This document shows, one piece after another, positions 1 to 8,021 of a DNA stretch of 64,000 bases. The notes under the pieces were generated by a model. The model ran no database searches and had not been told where the DNA came from. It saw only the letters and a list, made by a program, of their open reading frames with translations. The DNA comes from Marinibacterium sp050389775. Lineage in GTDB: Bacteria > Pseudomonadota > Alphaproteobacteria > Rhodobacterales > Rhodobacteraceae. Both the position numbers and the translations under genes were made by a program. The stretch lies in assembly GCF_050389775.1 (NCBI RefSeq), contig NZ_CP177144.1, positions 1 to 64,000 of the forward strand, written 5' to 3'. Every line of letters starts with the position of its first letter. The first letter of the stretch is position 1.

Positions 1-103
1 ACATGGTCCGCCCTGCCCTGCCGCATCCTCCCCGCCCGACTGGCCAGCCAACCCAGCCGCTCATCCGCCCTCCCACGCCCCAAGCCCCCAAGACCCTAGT
101 GAC

Positions 104-574
104 ATGCCCCTGATGCCCCGATCCCCGCGCATACCGCCGATCCCCCTGGCCCTGGCGCTGGCCGGGCTGATCCCCTTTGCCTGGGGCGCGCTGAGCTACC
201 TGTCGCCCGGCCTGTCGGCCTGGGGCCTGCAGACCTTTGGCGCGCGGTTCGTCGGGCCTTATGTCCAGCTGTTCTACGGCTCGGTCATCCTCAGCTTCAT
301 GTCCGGGGTGCTCTGGGGCTTTGCCACCCGGGCGCCGGCCGGCCGGGCGGGCATCTGCTATGCCCTGTCGGTGCTGCCCGCCCTCTGGGCCTTTGTCATG
401 ACCGGCGGCGGGCCGACCAGCGCGGGGATGAACCTGATCTTCGGCTTTGCCGGTGTGCTGCTGATCGACGCGGCCTTCTCGGCCTGGGGCCTGACACCCG
501 GCTGGTGGCTGCGGCTGCGCGTGGCGATGACCGCGCTGGTGATTGCATGTCTTTCGGTAGGAGTGATCTGGTGA
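104..574 (+). CDS. DUF3429-type integral membrane protein
   Basis: The 156-residue product is strongly hydrophobic, with about five predicted membrane spans (roughly residues 12-34, 50-72, 82-100, 107-127 and 135-155). Size and pattern (an AGLIPF start, then SFMSGVLWG after the second span) fit the DUF3429 inner-membrane family, whose function is unknown. ATG codons at 104 and 113 are both possible and neither has a clear ribosome binding site. The gene overlaps the next one by a GTGA junction at 571-574, so it is probably co-transcribed with the methyltransferase and rnhA. Family recognition is from memory. Confidence 0.75.
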   Translation: MPLMPRSPRIPPIPLALALAGLIPFAWGALSYLSPGLSAWGLQTFGARFVGPYVQLFYGSVILSFMSGVLWGFATRAPAGRAGICYALSVLPALWAFVMTGGGPTSAGMNLIFGFAGVLLIDAAFSAWGLTPGWWLRLRVAMTALVIACLSVGVIW

Positions 575-1158
575 GCGATGACAGGACGATCGGGTTCTAC
601 GATGCCCGGGCAGACGATTACGCGAGAACGGTCGAGGACCAGACCGACCCGATGCTGGCCCGGTTCATGGCCGGGGCGCCCACGGGCGGCCACCTGCTCG
701 ACCTGGGCTGCGGGCCGGGCCATGCCGCGGCGGTGATGGCCGGCGCCGGGTTCCGCGTCACGGCCTGCGATGCCTCGGCCGAAATGGTGCGGCTGGCCTC
801 GGCCATGGCCGGGGTCACCGCCCGCCAGGCCCGGTTCGACGCGCTTGACGACGTGGCCGCCTATGACGGCATCTGGGCCAGCTATTCGCTGCTGCACGCC
901 CCGCGCGCCGCCCTGCCCGGCCGCCTTGCCGCGGTGCATCGGGCGTTGACCCCGGGCGGATTGTTCTGCATCGGCATGAAACTGGGCACGGGCGAAAAGA
1001 TCGACAGCCTGGGCCGGTTCTACAGCTATTACGGAGAAAGCGAGTTGGAAGATCTGCTTGGCGCGGCCGGGTTCGAGGTGACGGATCGTCACCTGAGCGA
1101 GATCCGGGGAATGTCCGGACAGCTGGAGGCCGGGATCACGGTCTTTGCCCATGGCTGA
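571..1158 (+). CDS. Class I SAM-dependent methyltransferase
   Basis: The 195-residue protein has a Rossmann methyltransferase fold: the glycine-rich motif I HLLDLGCGPGHAA near residue 50, an acidic post-I strand (ACDAS), and a later LTPGGLFCIGMK strand typical of small-molecule methyltransferases of the Methyltransf_11/25 type. Substrate is unknown. I choose the GTG at 571 because GGAG lies seven bases upstream and the codon overlaps the upstream stop as GTGA. An in-frame ATG at 547 lies inside the upstream gene. The 3' end overlaps rnhA by eight bases, so the three genes form a compact operon. Confidence 0.82.
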   Translation: MSDDRTIGFYDARADDYARTVEDQTDPMLARFMAGAPTGGHLLDLGCGPGHAAAVMAGAGFRVTACDASAEMVRLASAMAGVTARQARFDALDDVAAYDGIWASYSLLHAPRAALPGRLAAVHRALTPGGLFCIGMKLGTGEKIDSLGRFYSYYGESELEDLLGAAGFEVTDRHLSEIRGMSGQLEAGITVFAHG

Positions 1159-1603
1159 GCTCTTTGCCTATACCGATGGCGCCTGTTCGGGCAATCCCGG
1201 CCCCGGCGGCTGGGGCGTCCTGCTGCAGGCCAAGGACGGCGGCACGGTGATGAAGGAACGCACCCTGTCGGGCGGCGAGGCGGCGACAACCAACAACCGG
1301 ATGGAGCTGATGGCCGCGATCACCGCGCTGGAGACGCTGGACAAGGCGTCGAAGATCACCGTGGTGACCGACAGCGCCTATGTGAAGAACGGGGTGACCG
1401 GCTGGATCTTCGGCTGGAAGCGCAACGGCTGGAAGACCTCGGCGAAGAAGCCGGTGAAGAATGCCGAGCTGTGGCAACGGCTGGACGCGGCGCAGGCGCG
1501 CCATGACGTGACGTGGAAATGGGTCAAGGGCCATGCCGGCCATCCCGAGAACGAGCGCGCCGACGAACTGGCGCGGGCCGGGATGAAGCCTTTCAAGGGT
1601 TAG
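1151..1603 (+). CDS. rnhA: Ribonuclease HI
   Basis: The 150-residue enzyme cleaves the RNA strand of RNA/DNA hybrids, removing R-loops and primer remnants in the cytoplasm. All catalytic residues are visible: D9 in YTDGACSGNPGPGGWG, E52 in NNRMELMA, D74 in VTDSAYV and D138 in NERADELA, plus H128 of KGHAGH. Length matches the bacterial type I family. The start is the ATG at 1151, inside the last codons of the methyltransferase, which suggests translational coupling. A GC-rich hairpin follows the stop codon. Confidence 0.97.
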   Translation: MAELFAYTDGACSGNPGPGGWGVLLQAKDGGTVMKERTLSGGEAATTNNRMELMAAITALETLDKASKITVVTDSAYVKNGVTGWIFGWKRNGWKTSAKKPVKNAELWQRLDAAQARHDVTWKWVKGHAGHPENERADELARAGMKPFKG

Positions 1604-1612
1604 GTCACGCGG

Positions 1613-1648
1613 GCCGGCGTAGGGCGGGGCTTGCCCCGCCGCGCCGGC
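1613..1648. terminator. GC-rich hairpin between convergent genes
   Basis: An outer stem GCCGGCG (1613-1619) pairs with CGCCGGC (1642-1648), and an inner stem GGCGGGGC (1623-1630) pairs with GCCCCGCC (1633-1640). It lies between the rnhA stop and the convergent GlsB-type gene. Neither side has a T-run, so it is a candidate bidirectional terminator or RNA 3'-end stabiliser only. Confidence 0.4.
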
Positions 1649-1669
1649 GGCCATCCATCCGAAGGCCGC

Positions 1670-1936
1670 TCAGCGCCGGCGGCCACCCGGGCCGCGCGGC
1701 CCCTTCGGCCCGTAGATCTGCCAGAGCCAGATCAGCACCAGCGCCCCCAGGATCGCCCCGATCAACCCGGCCATGGCGCCCATCACCGTCAGCAGCAGCC
1801 GCAGCACCAGCCCGCCCAGCAGGGCGCCCAGGATGCCGACGACGATGGTCGTGATGATATCGGCCTCGATCCGCATCAGCCGCGTGGCAATGAACCCGGC
1901 GGCGGCGCCGATGATGACCAGAACGACGATGCTCAT
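1670..1936 (-). CDS. GlsB/YeaQ/YmgE-type membrane protein
   Basis: The 88-residue protein is almost entirely hydrophobic, with three membrane segments rich in small residues (IIGAAAGFIATRLM, VVGILGALLGGLVL, LIGAILGALVLIWLW) and a basic tail. This is the layout of the transglycosylase-associated / GlsB stress membrane family. The start is the ATG at 1936. The longer frame to 1987 would run into the neighbouring gene. It lies just downstream of a second, shorter protein of similar character, at the 3' end of the def-fmt operon. Biochemical role is unknown. Confidence 0.72.
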   Translation of the reverse strand: MSIVVLVIIGAAAGFIATRLMRIEADIITTIVVGILGALLGGLVLRLLLTVMGAMAGLIGAILGALVLIWLWQIYGPKGPRGPGGRRR

Positions 1937-1943
1937 CGCCCGG

Positions 1944-2186
1944 TCACTTTCGCGGCCGCCAGTGGAACGGCACGATGACCAGCGCACCGATCGACGAGAC
2001 GATGGCGTTCAGCCCCGGGCTCCCGAAGCCGATGCCGAACATGATGCGCAGAAAGAAGAACAGGAACGCCCCGCCGATGCAGATGATGATCGACGGGATC
2101 ACCCCGTTGCGCGTCCAGCCGGTGCGTTCCGAGGCATATCCCACGATGCCCGCGATCACGACGGTGCCGAAGAGTGTCAGGAACAT
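1944..2186 (-). CDS. Small hydrophobic membrane protein, GlsB/YeaQ-like
   Basis: The 80-residue protein has about three membrane spans (FLTLFGTVVIAGIVGYA, VIPSIIICIGGAFLFFFLR, LNAIVSSIGALVIVPFHW). AAGGAGG precedes its ATG at good spacing, and its start overlaps the end of fmt by ten bases, so it is the fifth gene of the def-fmt transcript. It is followed at once by the 88-residue paralogue-like gene. The GlsB/YeaQ assignment rests on size, topology and neighbour, not on a strong motif. Confidence 0.65.
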   Translation of the reverse strand: MFLTLFGTVVIAGIVGYASERTGWTRNGVIPSIIICIGGAFLFFFLRIMFGIGFGSPGLNAIVSSIGALVIVPFHWRPRK

Positions 2187-3115
2187 GGGGCCTCCTTCTG
2201 CAGGCAGGTGCCGGCCGCGACCGGGCGGCCGCGCAGGTAATCGCCCTGATCCTGCGCGCCCTTGCCCGCCCTTTGCAAGCGCAGGATCTCGACCGCCCCG
2301 CTGCCGCAGGCCACGGTCAGCCCGTCGGTCAGCACCGTGCCGGCCGGGCTGTCGCCCGGGATCGGCCCCGGGGCCAGGCGCGAGGCCAGCAGCTTGACCC
2401 GCTCGCCGCCGATCTCGGTCCAGGCGCCGGGAAAGGGTGACAACCCGCGGATCTGGCGATCGACGCTGTCCGCCGGCAGCGACCAGTCGATCCGGGCCTC
2501 GGCCTTGTCGATCTTGGCCGCATAGGTCACGCCCTCTTCGGGCTGCGGCTCGGCCACCAGGCTGTCGATCCGGTCGAGCGCCCGGGTGATCAGCCCCGCA
2601 CCCATCGCGCTGAGCCGGTCATGCAGCCCGGCCGTGGTTTCCTCGGCCCCGATATCGGTTTCCTCGCGCAGCAGCACCGGCCCGGTGTCCAGCCCGGCTT
2701 CCATCTGCATGATGCAGATGCCGGTCCGGTCGTCGCCCGACATGATCGCCCGGTGGATCGGCGCCGCACCGCGCCAGCGCGGCAGCAGCGAGGCATGGAT
2801 GTTGAGACAGCCCCGGGCCGGCGCGTCCAGCACCGGCTGCGGCAGGATCAGCCCATAGGCCACGACAACGGCCACATCGGCCTCCAGCGCGGCAAAGGCG
2901 GCCTGTTCCTCGACGCCTTTCAGCGACACCGGGTGGCGCACGGCCAGGCCAAGCGCCTCGGCCCGGGCCTGCACCGGCGACGGCCGTGGCTTCTTGCCCC
3001 GGCCGGCCGGGCGCGGCGGCTGGCAATAGACGGCGGCGATGTCATGGCCGGCATCGACCAGCGCCTGCAGCACCGGCACCGAGAAATCGGGCGTGCCCAT
3101 GAAGATGATGCGCAT
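2177..3115 (-). CDS. fmt: Methionyl-tRNA formyltransferase
   Basis: The 312-residue enzyme transfers a formyl group from 10-formyl-THF to initiator Met-tRNA. Visible signatures are the N-terminal MRIIFMGTPDFSVP, the formyl-THF/catalytic region LNIHASLLPRWRGAAPIHRAI (N, H and the later D of the GITIM-like segment GICIMQMEAGLDTGPVL), and a C-terminal OB-like domain beginning around residue 205. The start ATG at 3115 overlaps the stop of the third def gene as ATGA. Making formyl-Met here and removing it with the def genes upstream is a conserved functional pairing. Confidence 0.96.
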   Translation of the reverse strand: MRIIFMGTPDFSVPVLQALVDAGHDIAAVYCQPPRPAGRGKKPRPSPVQARAEALGLAVRHPVSLKGVEEQAAFAALEADVAVVVAYGLILPQPVLDAPARGCLNIHASLLPRWRGAAPIHRAIMSGDDRTGICIMQMEAGLDTGPVLLREETDIGAEETTAGLHDRLSAMGAGLITRALDRIDSLVAEPQPEEGVTYAAKIDKAEARIDWSLPADSVDRQIRGLSPFPGAWTEIGGERVKLLASRLAPGPIPGDSPAGTVLTDGLTVACGSGAVEILRLQRAGKGAQDQGDYLRGRPVAAGTCLQKEAPCS

Positions 3116-3624
3116 CAGTCCTCCCGGGGGGTGGCCATCTTGCGGGCCTTGCGCAGCAGCATGTCGCGCCGCGTGCGGCCCAGGTTGTCGAAATACATCC
3201 GCCCGTTGAGGTGATCGATCTGGTGCTGCACACTGGTCGCCCACAACCCTTCGAAATCGTGGCGGTCGATCATGCCCTGGCCGTTGAGAAACCGCACCGT
3301 CACCCGGGCCGGCCGTTCCAGCCGGGCCGAGACGCCCGGCAGGTTGGGGCTGGCCTCGTCATGGGCGCGCAGCTCGGTCGAGGCCTCAAGGATTTCGGGA
3401 TTGGCCAGCCGGATCACCCGGCCGCGCTCGGCGGAGGCATCGACAACGGCCAGCCGCAGCATCACGCCGATCTGCGGGGCGGCCAGGCCAACGCCGGGCA
3501 TGGCTTCCATCGTGTCGATCATGTCCTGCCAGGTCGCGCGGATCTCGTCGGTGATCTTCTCGACCGGCTCGGCCGCGGTCCGCAGGCGCTTGTCCGGCCA
3601 GGGCAGGCAGCGGCGGACGCTCAT
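3115..3624 (-). CDS. Deformylase-like protein with degenerate active site
   Basis: The 169-residue protein clearly belongs to the peptide deformylase family: motif I GVGLAAPQIG is intact at residues 44-53. However, motif II (normally EGCLSxPG) reads E90-A-S-P-N-L-P-G, so the metal-binding cysteine is serine. Motif III (normally HExDH) reads H134-Q-I-D-H, so the catalytic glutamate is glutamine. In characterised deformylases both residues are essential, so I infer that this copy is inactive and may have a regulatory or binding role. It is the third of three tandem def genes, joined by ATGA overlaps to def2 and fmt. Confidence 0.85.
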   Translation of the reverse strand: MSVRRCLPWPDKRLRTAAEPVEKITDEIRATWQDMIDTMEAMPGVGLAAPQIGVMLRLAVVDASAERGRVIRLANPEILEASTELRAHDEASPNLPGVSARLERPARVTVRFLNGQGMIDRHDFEGLWATSVQHQIDHLNGRMYFDNLGRTRRDMLLRKARKMATPRED

Positions 3625-4121
3625 CGCCCGCCCCCGTCGTAATCGGCCTCGGCCATGCGCCGCACCTCGGGCGAGACCCGGTCAAGGGTCACGATGCCGT
3701 CGAGGTGGTCCAGCTCGTGCTGGGCACAGACCGCGGCAAAGCCCGTGAACCGGTCTTCGCGCAGCCGGCCGGCCTCGTCTGTCCAGGCCATGGTCACGGC
3801 CTCGGGCCGGGCCACGTCGATCAGCACGCCGGGGATCGACAGGCAGCCCTCGCGGGTCGTTTGGATATCGGGCGCGCGGTCGATGACCTGGGGGTTGATC
3901 AAGGCCAGCGGCGTCCGCGGCCCGGCCTTCCAGGTCACGTCCATGACAAAGACCCGCTTGAGCACGCCGACCTGCGGCGCGGCCAACCCGCGGCCCGGCG
4001 CGGCATACATCGTGTCGAACATGTCGCTGACCAGCCCGCCGACATCCTCGTCGGCCCCGACCGGCGCGCAGACCCGCGACAGCAGGGCATCGGGCCAGCG
4101 CAGGATCTCGCGCTGGGCCAT
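3621..4121 (-). CDS. def: Peptide deformylase, second copy
   Basis: The 166-residue protein has all three deformylase motifs: GRGLAAPQVG at 43-52, EGCLSIPG at 91-98 (metal ligand C93) and QHELDHLDG from 134 (H135, catalytic E136, H139). It should remove the N-formyl group from nascent proteins. An arginine replaces the middle residue of the usual GxG in motif I, which is tolerated. The start ATG overlaps the stop of the first def as ATGA, and its own stop overlaps the third def. It is distinct in sequence from the first copy, so this is an old duplication. Confidence 0.92.
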   Translation of the reverse strand: MAQREILRWPDALLSRVCAPVGADEDVGGLVSDMFDTMYAAPGRGLAAPQVGVLKRVFVMDVTWKAGPRTPLALINPQVIDRAPDIQTTREGCLSIPGVLIDVARPEAVTMAWTDEAGRLREDRFTGFAAVCAQHELDHLDGIVTLDRVSPEVRRMAEADYDGGGR

Positions 4122-4639
4122 CAGGCGCGGGCCTTCTCGCGCTTGAGCTTCTGCATCTTGCGGGTGATCATCTGGCGCTTCATCGGCTTGAGGTAATCGA
4201 TGAACAGCTTGCCATCGAGGTGGTCGATCTCGTGCTGCACGCAGGTCGCCCACAGCCCGTCGAACGTCTCGGTCTGCTCGCGCCCGTCCAGATCCATCCA
4301 GCGCACCTCGACCTCGGCCGGCCGGGTGACATCGGCATATTGCTCGGGGATCGACAGGCAGCCTTCCTCGTAGGTGTTCAGCAGGTCCGAGCCGGCGACG
4401 ACCTGGGGGTTGACCATGACCACCGGGCGCGGCGGCAGGGTTTCGTCCTTGACGCAATCCATCACGATCACCCGGTCCAGCACGCCGATCTGCGGCGCGG
4501 CCAGGCCGATGCCCGGGGCGTCATACATGGTTTCCAGCATGTCGTCGGCCAGCCGGCGCAGGTCGTCCGTGATATCGGCCACGGGCGCGCAGACCTTCTT
4601 CAGGCGCGGATCGGGATGGATGAGAATGGGGCGCTTCAT
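4121..4639 (-). CDS. def: Peptide deformylase, first copy
   Basis: The 172-residue housekeeping-type deformylase begins MKRPILIHPDPRLKK and carries GIGLAAPQIG (43-52), EGCLS (92-96, metal ligand C94) and QHEIDH (135-140; H136, E137, H140), followed by a basic tail. It is the first gene of the def-def-def-fmt-GlsB-GlsB transcription unit. ATG codons at 4645 and 4639 are both possible. I use 4639 because the family normally begins there. The operon promoter should lie in the roughly 95 bp shared with the divergent C-S lyase gene. Confidence 0.95.
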   Translation of the reverse strand: MKRPILIHPDPRLKKVCAPVADITDDLRRLADDMLETMYDAPGIGLAAPQIGVLDRVIVMDCVKDETLPPRPVVMVNPQVVAGSDLLNTYEEGCLSIPEQYADVTRPAEVEVRWMDLDGREQTETFDGLWATCVQHEIDHLDGKLFIDYLKPMKRQMITRKMQKLKREKARA

Positions 4640-4737
4640 GGCCATGGATGTAAGCGATTGACCGGTCTGCCGCAACGCCCCTTGCACCCGGGGCCAAATG
4701 GCATAGCGTCAGCCCGAATGCACGGAAAGGACATGGC

Positions 4738-5919
4738 ATGACGACGGATCCGGATTTCGACGCGGTGATCGACCGGCGCGGCACGGGCTGCGCCAAGTGG
4801 GACGCGATGGACAAGCTCTACGGCGTGTCGCCCGACGAGGGCCTGTCGATGTGGGTCGCCGACATGGATTTCCGCCCGCCGCAGGTCGTGCTGGACCGGG
4901 GCCGCGCGCTGCTCGACGACGGCATCTTCGGCTATACGACGGGCGATGCCGGCTTTCACCAGGCGGTGTCCTGGTGGATGGAAAACCGCCATGGCTGGAC
5001 CGTCGCGCCCGAGACGATGTTCACCACGACGGGCATCGTCAACGCCGTGGCGCTCTGCCTCGACACCTTCACCCGCCCGGGCGACGGCATCGTGCTGTTC
5101 ACCCCGGTCTACCATGCCTTTGCCAAGACCATTCTGGGCGCCGACCGGCGCGTGGTGGAATGCGAAATGCCCATAGTCGACGGGCTCTACACGCTGGATT
5201 TCGACGCCTGGGATGCCCAGATGGACGGGTCGGAAACCGCGCTGATCCTGTGTTCGCCGCATAATCCCGGCGGCCGTGTCTGGACCCGGGCCGAGCTGGA
5301 GGGCATCGCGGCCTTTGCCCGGCGCCACGACCTGCTGCTGATCTCGGACGAGATCCACCACGACCTGGTGATGCCCGGCCAGCAGCATGTGCCCACCGCG
5401 CTGATCGACGGCGTGACCGACCGGCTGGTCACCCTGGCCGCGCCGTCCAAGACCTTCAACCTTGCCGGGCTGCATACCGGCTGCGTGATCATCGAAGACG
5501 AGGCCCTGCGCGCGAAATTCGCCAGCCGCAAGGAGGCGCTGCGGGTGGCCAGCAACGTCTTCGGCGTCGAGTTCGCCACGGCGGCCTATTCGCCGGCGGG
5601 GGCGGAATGGGTCGAGGCGCTGGTGCGGTATCTCGACGGCAACCGCCAGGTCTTTGACGCCGGGATCAACGCGATCCCCGGCCTGCGTTCGATGCCGCTG
5701 CAGGCCACCTATCTCAGCTGGGTCGATTTCGCGGGCACGGGCATGAGCCCGGAAGAGGCGCAGCAACGGGTCTACAAGGGCGCCCGGATCGCGGCCAACG
5801 AAGGCCATACCTTCGGCAAGGGCGGTGACAGCTTCCTGCGGTTCAACATCGGCATGCCGCGCAGCCAGATCGAAAAGGCCGTCGAACGCATGGCCGCGGC
5901 CTTCGAAGACCTGCAATAA
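4738..5919 (+). CDS. patB: PatB/MalY-type PLP-dependent C-S lyase (aminotransferase fold)
   Basis: The 393-residue fold-type I PLP enzyme has the PLP-lysine motif PSKTFNLAG (K238), the preceding ISDEIHHDLV aspartate motif, and CSPHNPGGRVW, which together are characteristic of cystathionine beta-lyases of the PatB/MalY group rather than classical MetC. It probably cleaves cystathionine or related thioethers to homocysteine, pyruvate and ammonia in the cytoplasm. GGAAAGG sits seven bases before the ATG. It is transcribed divergently from the def operon and followed by a strong hairpin. Substrate range cannot be read from sequence. Confidence 0.85.
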   Translation: MTTDPDFDAVIDRRGTGCAKWDAMDKLYGVSPDEGLSMWVADMDFRPPQVVLDRGRALLDDGIFGYTTGDAGFHQAVSWWMENRHGWTVAPETMFTTTGIVNAVALCLDTFTRPGDGIVLFTPVYHAFAKTILGADRRVVECEMPIVDGLYTLDFDAWDAQMDGSETALILCSPHNPGGRVWTRAELEGIAAFARRHDLLLISDEIHHDLVMPGQQHVPTALIDGVTDRLVTLAAPSKTFNLAGLHTGCVIIEDEALRAKFASRKEALRVASNVFGVEFATAAYSPAGAEWVEALVRYLDGNRQVFDAGINAIPGLRSMPLQATYLSWVDFAGTGMSPEEAQQRVYKGARIAANEGHTFGKGGDSFLRFNIGMPRSQIEKAVERMAAAFEDLQ

Positions 5920-5926
5920 CGCCGCC

Positions 5927-5948
5927 GCCCCCGGTTGCGGCCGGGGGC
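5927..5948. terminator. Hairpin after the patB-type gene
   Basis: A perfect eight-base stem GCCCCCGG (5927-5934) / CCGGGGGC (5941-5948) with a six-base loop lies seven bases after the stop of the lyase gene and faces a convergent gene ending at 5983. No T-run follows on either strand, so it is a candidate rather than a canonical intrinsic terminator. Confidence 0.38.
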
Positions 5949-5982
5949 ATGGCCGATGGCGCAGGCGATGTGCGGGGCACCC

Positions 5983-6330
5983 TCAGCGGGGCAGCAGCGC
6001 GATGGGGGTGTCGGGATCGCGGGCGTGATCCAGCGGCGGGCTGTCATGGGCCGCCGTGTTGCGCTTGAATTCATAGCGCATCTCGCCGCCCTCTTCCTCG
6101 GAAGCCACGATCAGGCATTGGTAGAGATGCTGCGACCCGTCATAGACATCGACCAGCCCGCGCAGGGCCGGCACACGCTCGGCCTCGACGGCAAACCCCG
6201 ATCGCCAGAGCCGCAGCACCGGCCAGGCCTCGCCGCCGACCAGCACGCGCAGGCGGTTGCGCTTGCGCAGCTTGGCCATCCGCGCGGCATCCAGATCGTC
6301 CCTCACTTCCCTCGGCAGGTAGGTCGACAT
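5983..6330 (-). CDS. Conserved hypothetical protein (Rhodobacterales type)
   Basis: The 115-residue soluble protein begins MSTYLPREVRDDLDAARMAKLRKRNRLRV. Its basic amphipathic N-terminal helix is followed by a compact beta-rich region (LRVLVGGEAWPVLRLWRSGF, LVDVYDG, CLIVASEEEGGEMRYEFKR) that loosely resembles a PilZ-type barrel, though no RxxxR-(D/N)xSxxG signature is present. GGGAG lies about eight bases before the ATG. I recognise it only as a conserved hypothetical from this order. Its isolated position between convergent and divergent neighbours gives no functional clue. Confidence 0.75.
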   Translation of the reverse strand: MSTYLPREVRDDLDAARMAKLRKRNRLRVLVGGEAWPVLRLWRSGFAVEAERVPALRGLVDVYDGSQHLYQCLIVASEEEGGEMRYEFKRNTAAHDSPPLDHARDPDTPIALLPR

Positions 6331-6574
6331 CACAGAATCTCCCGGTCTTCCGTCCTTCAAGGAAGCTATGCCAGACACCTGTTAATCAACCCTGACGAAA
6401 GGCTCGAAAACCCGCTGTTGCCCCGGCGCATCAGCCACCCCGGAGCCCCCGCCCGGTGCCCCAACCCAGACCGCGCCTTGGTGCACCATTGCAGAGGCCC
6501 TGCGCGCCGCAACAGTTGTGACATCGCGCCCGGCCGCCTTACCTTTCCCGCGATGGCAACCGCAGGAGGACCCC

Positions 6575-7564
6575 ATGGGACAGCTGATCGACGGCATCTG
6601 GCACGACAATTGGTATGACACCAAATCGACCGGCGGCGCGTTCAAGCGCTCGACCTCCAGCTTCCGCAACTGGGTCACCCCCGACGGTCGCCCCGGCCCC
6701 AGCGGCGAAGGCGGTTTCGCCGCCGAGAGCGGGCGCTACCATCTTTATGTCAGCCTTGCCTGCCCCTGGGCCCACCGCGCCCTGATCTTCCGCAATCTCA
6801 AGGACCTGGCCCCGCATATCTCGGTTTCGGTCGTGCATCCCGACATGCTCGACAAGGGCTGGACCTTCGCCACCGATTTCGATGGCGCGACGGGCGATGA
6901 CCTGTTGGGCAAATCCTGTCTCTACGAGGTCTACCAACAAGCCGAACCGGGCTGCACCACCCGCGTCACCGTGCCCGTCCTGTGGGACAAGCAGCGCGGC
7001 ACCATCGTGTCCAACGAAAGCGCCGAGATCATCCGCATGTTCAATTCGGCCTTCGACGGAATCACCGGCAACACCCTGGATTTCCACCCGCCGGCCCTGC
7101 GCGCGGGCATCGCCGAGGTCAACGAGCGGATCTACGACACGCTGAACAACGGCGTCTACAAATCCGGCTTCGCCACCTCGCAACAGGCCTATGACGCCGC
7201 CGTGCACCCGCTGTTCGACACGCTCGACTGGCTCGAAGAGCGGCTGGCCGGCCAGCGTTACCTGATGGGCGACGAGATCACCGAAGCCGATTGGCGGCTG
7301 CTGACGACCCTGTTGCGCTTCGATCTGGTCTATCACACCCATTTCAAGTGCAACCGGGCGCGGATCGTGGATTACCCCAATATCTGGGGCTACACGCGCG
7401 AGCTCTATCAATGGCCGGGCGTGGCCGAGACGGTGCATTTCGGCCATATCGTGCGGCATTACCATTACAGCCACGACACGATCAATCCGCACCGGATCAT
7501 CCCGATCAACCCCTCGCCCGATTTCACCGCCCCGCACGGGCGCGATCAGCGCAGCGCGGCGTAG
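6575..7564 (+). CDS. yqjG: Glutathionyl-hydroquinone reductase (Xi-class GST)
   Basis: The 329-residue protein is the length of the YqjG/PcpF/ECM4 family. The N-terminal WHDNWYDT and the active-site motif LACPWAHRA with C63 are hallmarks of the Xi-class. C63 forms a mixed disulfide with glutathione while reducing glutathionyl-hydroquinones to hydroquinones. The C-terminal helical domain contains the conserved EADWRLLTTLLRFD and YTRELYQ segments. AGGAGGA precedes the ATG by about four bases. The gene converges with and overlaps the receiver-domain gene by 19 bases at its 3' end. It fits with the other glutathione genes in this window. Confidence 0.93.
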   Translation: MGQLIDGIWHDNWYDTKSTGGAFKRSTSSFRNWVTPDGRPGPSGEGGFAAESGRYHLYVSLACPWAHRALIFRNLKDLAPHISVSVVHPDMLDKGWTFATDFDGATGDDLLGKSCLYEVYQQAEPGCTTRVTVPVLWDKQRGTIVSNESAEIIRMFNSAFDGITGNTLDFHPPALRAGIAEVNERIYDTLNNGVYKSGFATSQQAYDAAVHPLFDTLDWLEERLAGQRYLMGDEITEADWRLLTTLLRFDLVYHTHFKCNRARIVDYPNIWGYTRELYQWPGVAETVHFGHIVRHYHYSHDTINPHRIIPINPSPDFTAPHGRDQRSAA

Positions 7565-7908
7565 TAATCGACCATGGCGGCCAGGTCTTCGGGCCGGGTC
7601 GCCGCCGGCACATAGGCGCAGGCATTGGGCGAATGGGCAAAGATCGACCCGTCCGAGAAGAAGGTCGTGTTGGTCACGAAGATCACCCGCGCCTCGGGGC
7701 AGCGGTAATTGGCGAAATCCGAGACCGTCAGCGCGCTGCCGTCCTGCAGGACCAGGTCGACGACCAGGATGTCGTATTCCGCCTCTTGCAGCGACACGAT
7801 CGCCGCTTCCTGCGAGGTCACCAGGTCGACATCGGCGCCCATGCGCTGCAGATGCCGCTGCCACATGCAACCAAGTTCGGGCTTACTCTCTACGATCAAG
7901 ACGTTCAT
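7546..7908 (-). CDS. Stand-alone, partly degenerate response-regulator receiver
   Basis: The 120-residue protein is a single receiver (CheY-like) domain: an IVES start, phosphoacceptor candidate D51 in YDILVVDLVLQDG, and T79 in VIFVTNT. The usual acidic pair is E7-S8, with one acid lost. The conserved beta-5 lysine is missing because the segment reads AYVPAATRPEDL where KP is expected. Phosphorylation-dependent switching may therefore be altered or absent. No output domain and no histidine kinase are nearby. Starts at ATG 7908 or GTG 7914 are both possible. The 3' end overlaps the convergent yqjG gene. Confidence 0.8.
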   Translation of the reverse strand: MNVLIVESKPELGCMWQRHLQRMGADVDLVTSQEAAIVSLQEAEYDILVVDLVLQDGSALTVSDFANYRCPEARVIFVTNTTFFSDGSIFAHSPNACAYVPAATRPEDLAAMVDYYAALR

Positions 7909-8021
7909 GGGCACCGCTTTCAGCCGCAGGACGCTGTCGGCTGGCCCATTGATGCGCTTTATGCGTTAACAAACGATTAATGAATCTGAGGAGCGGGTTA
8001 AGATTGCGAGGAATTCCATGC

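Noticed and set aside
1..103. Gene fragment at the left edge
   Set aside because: No frame on either strand shows recognisable protein sequence. It is C-rich and probably an intergenic promoter region.
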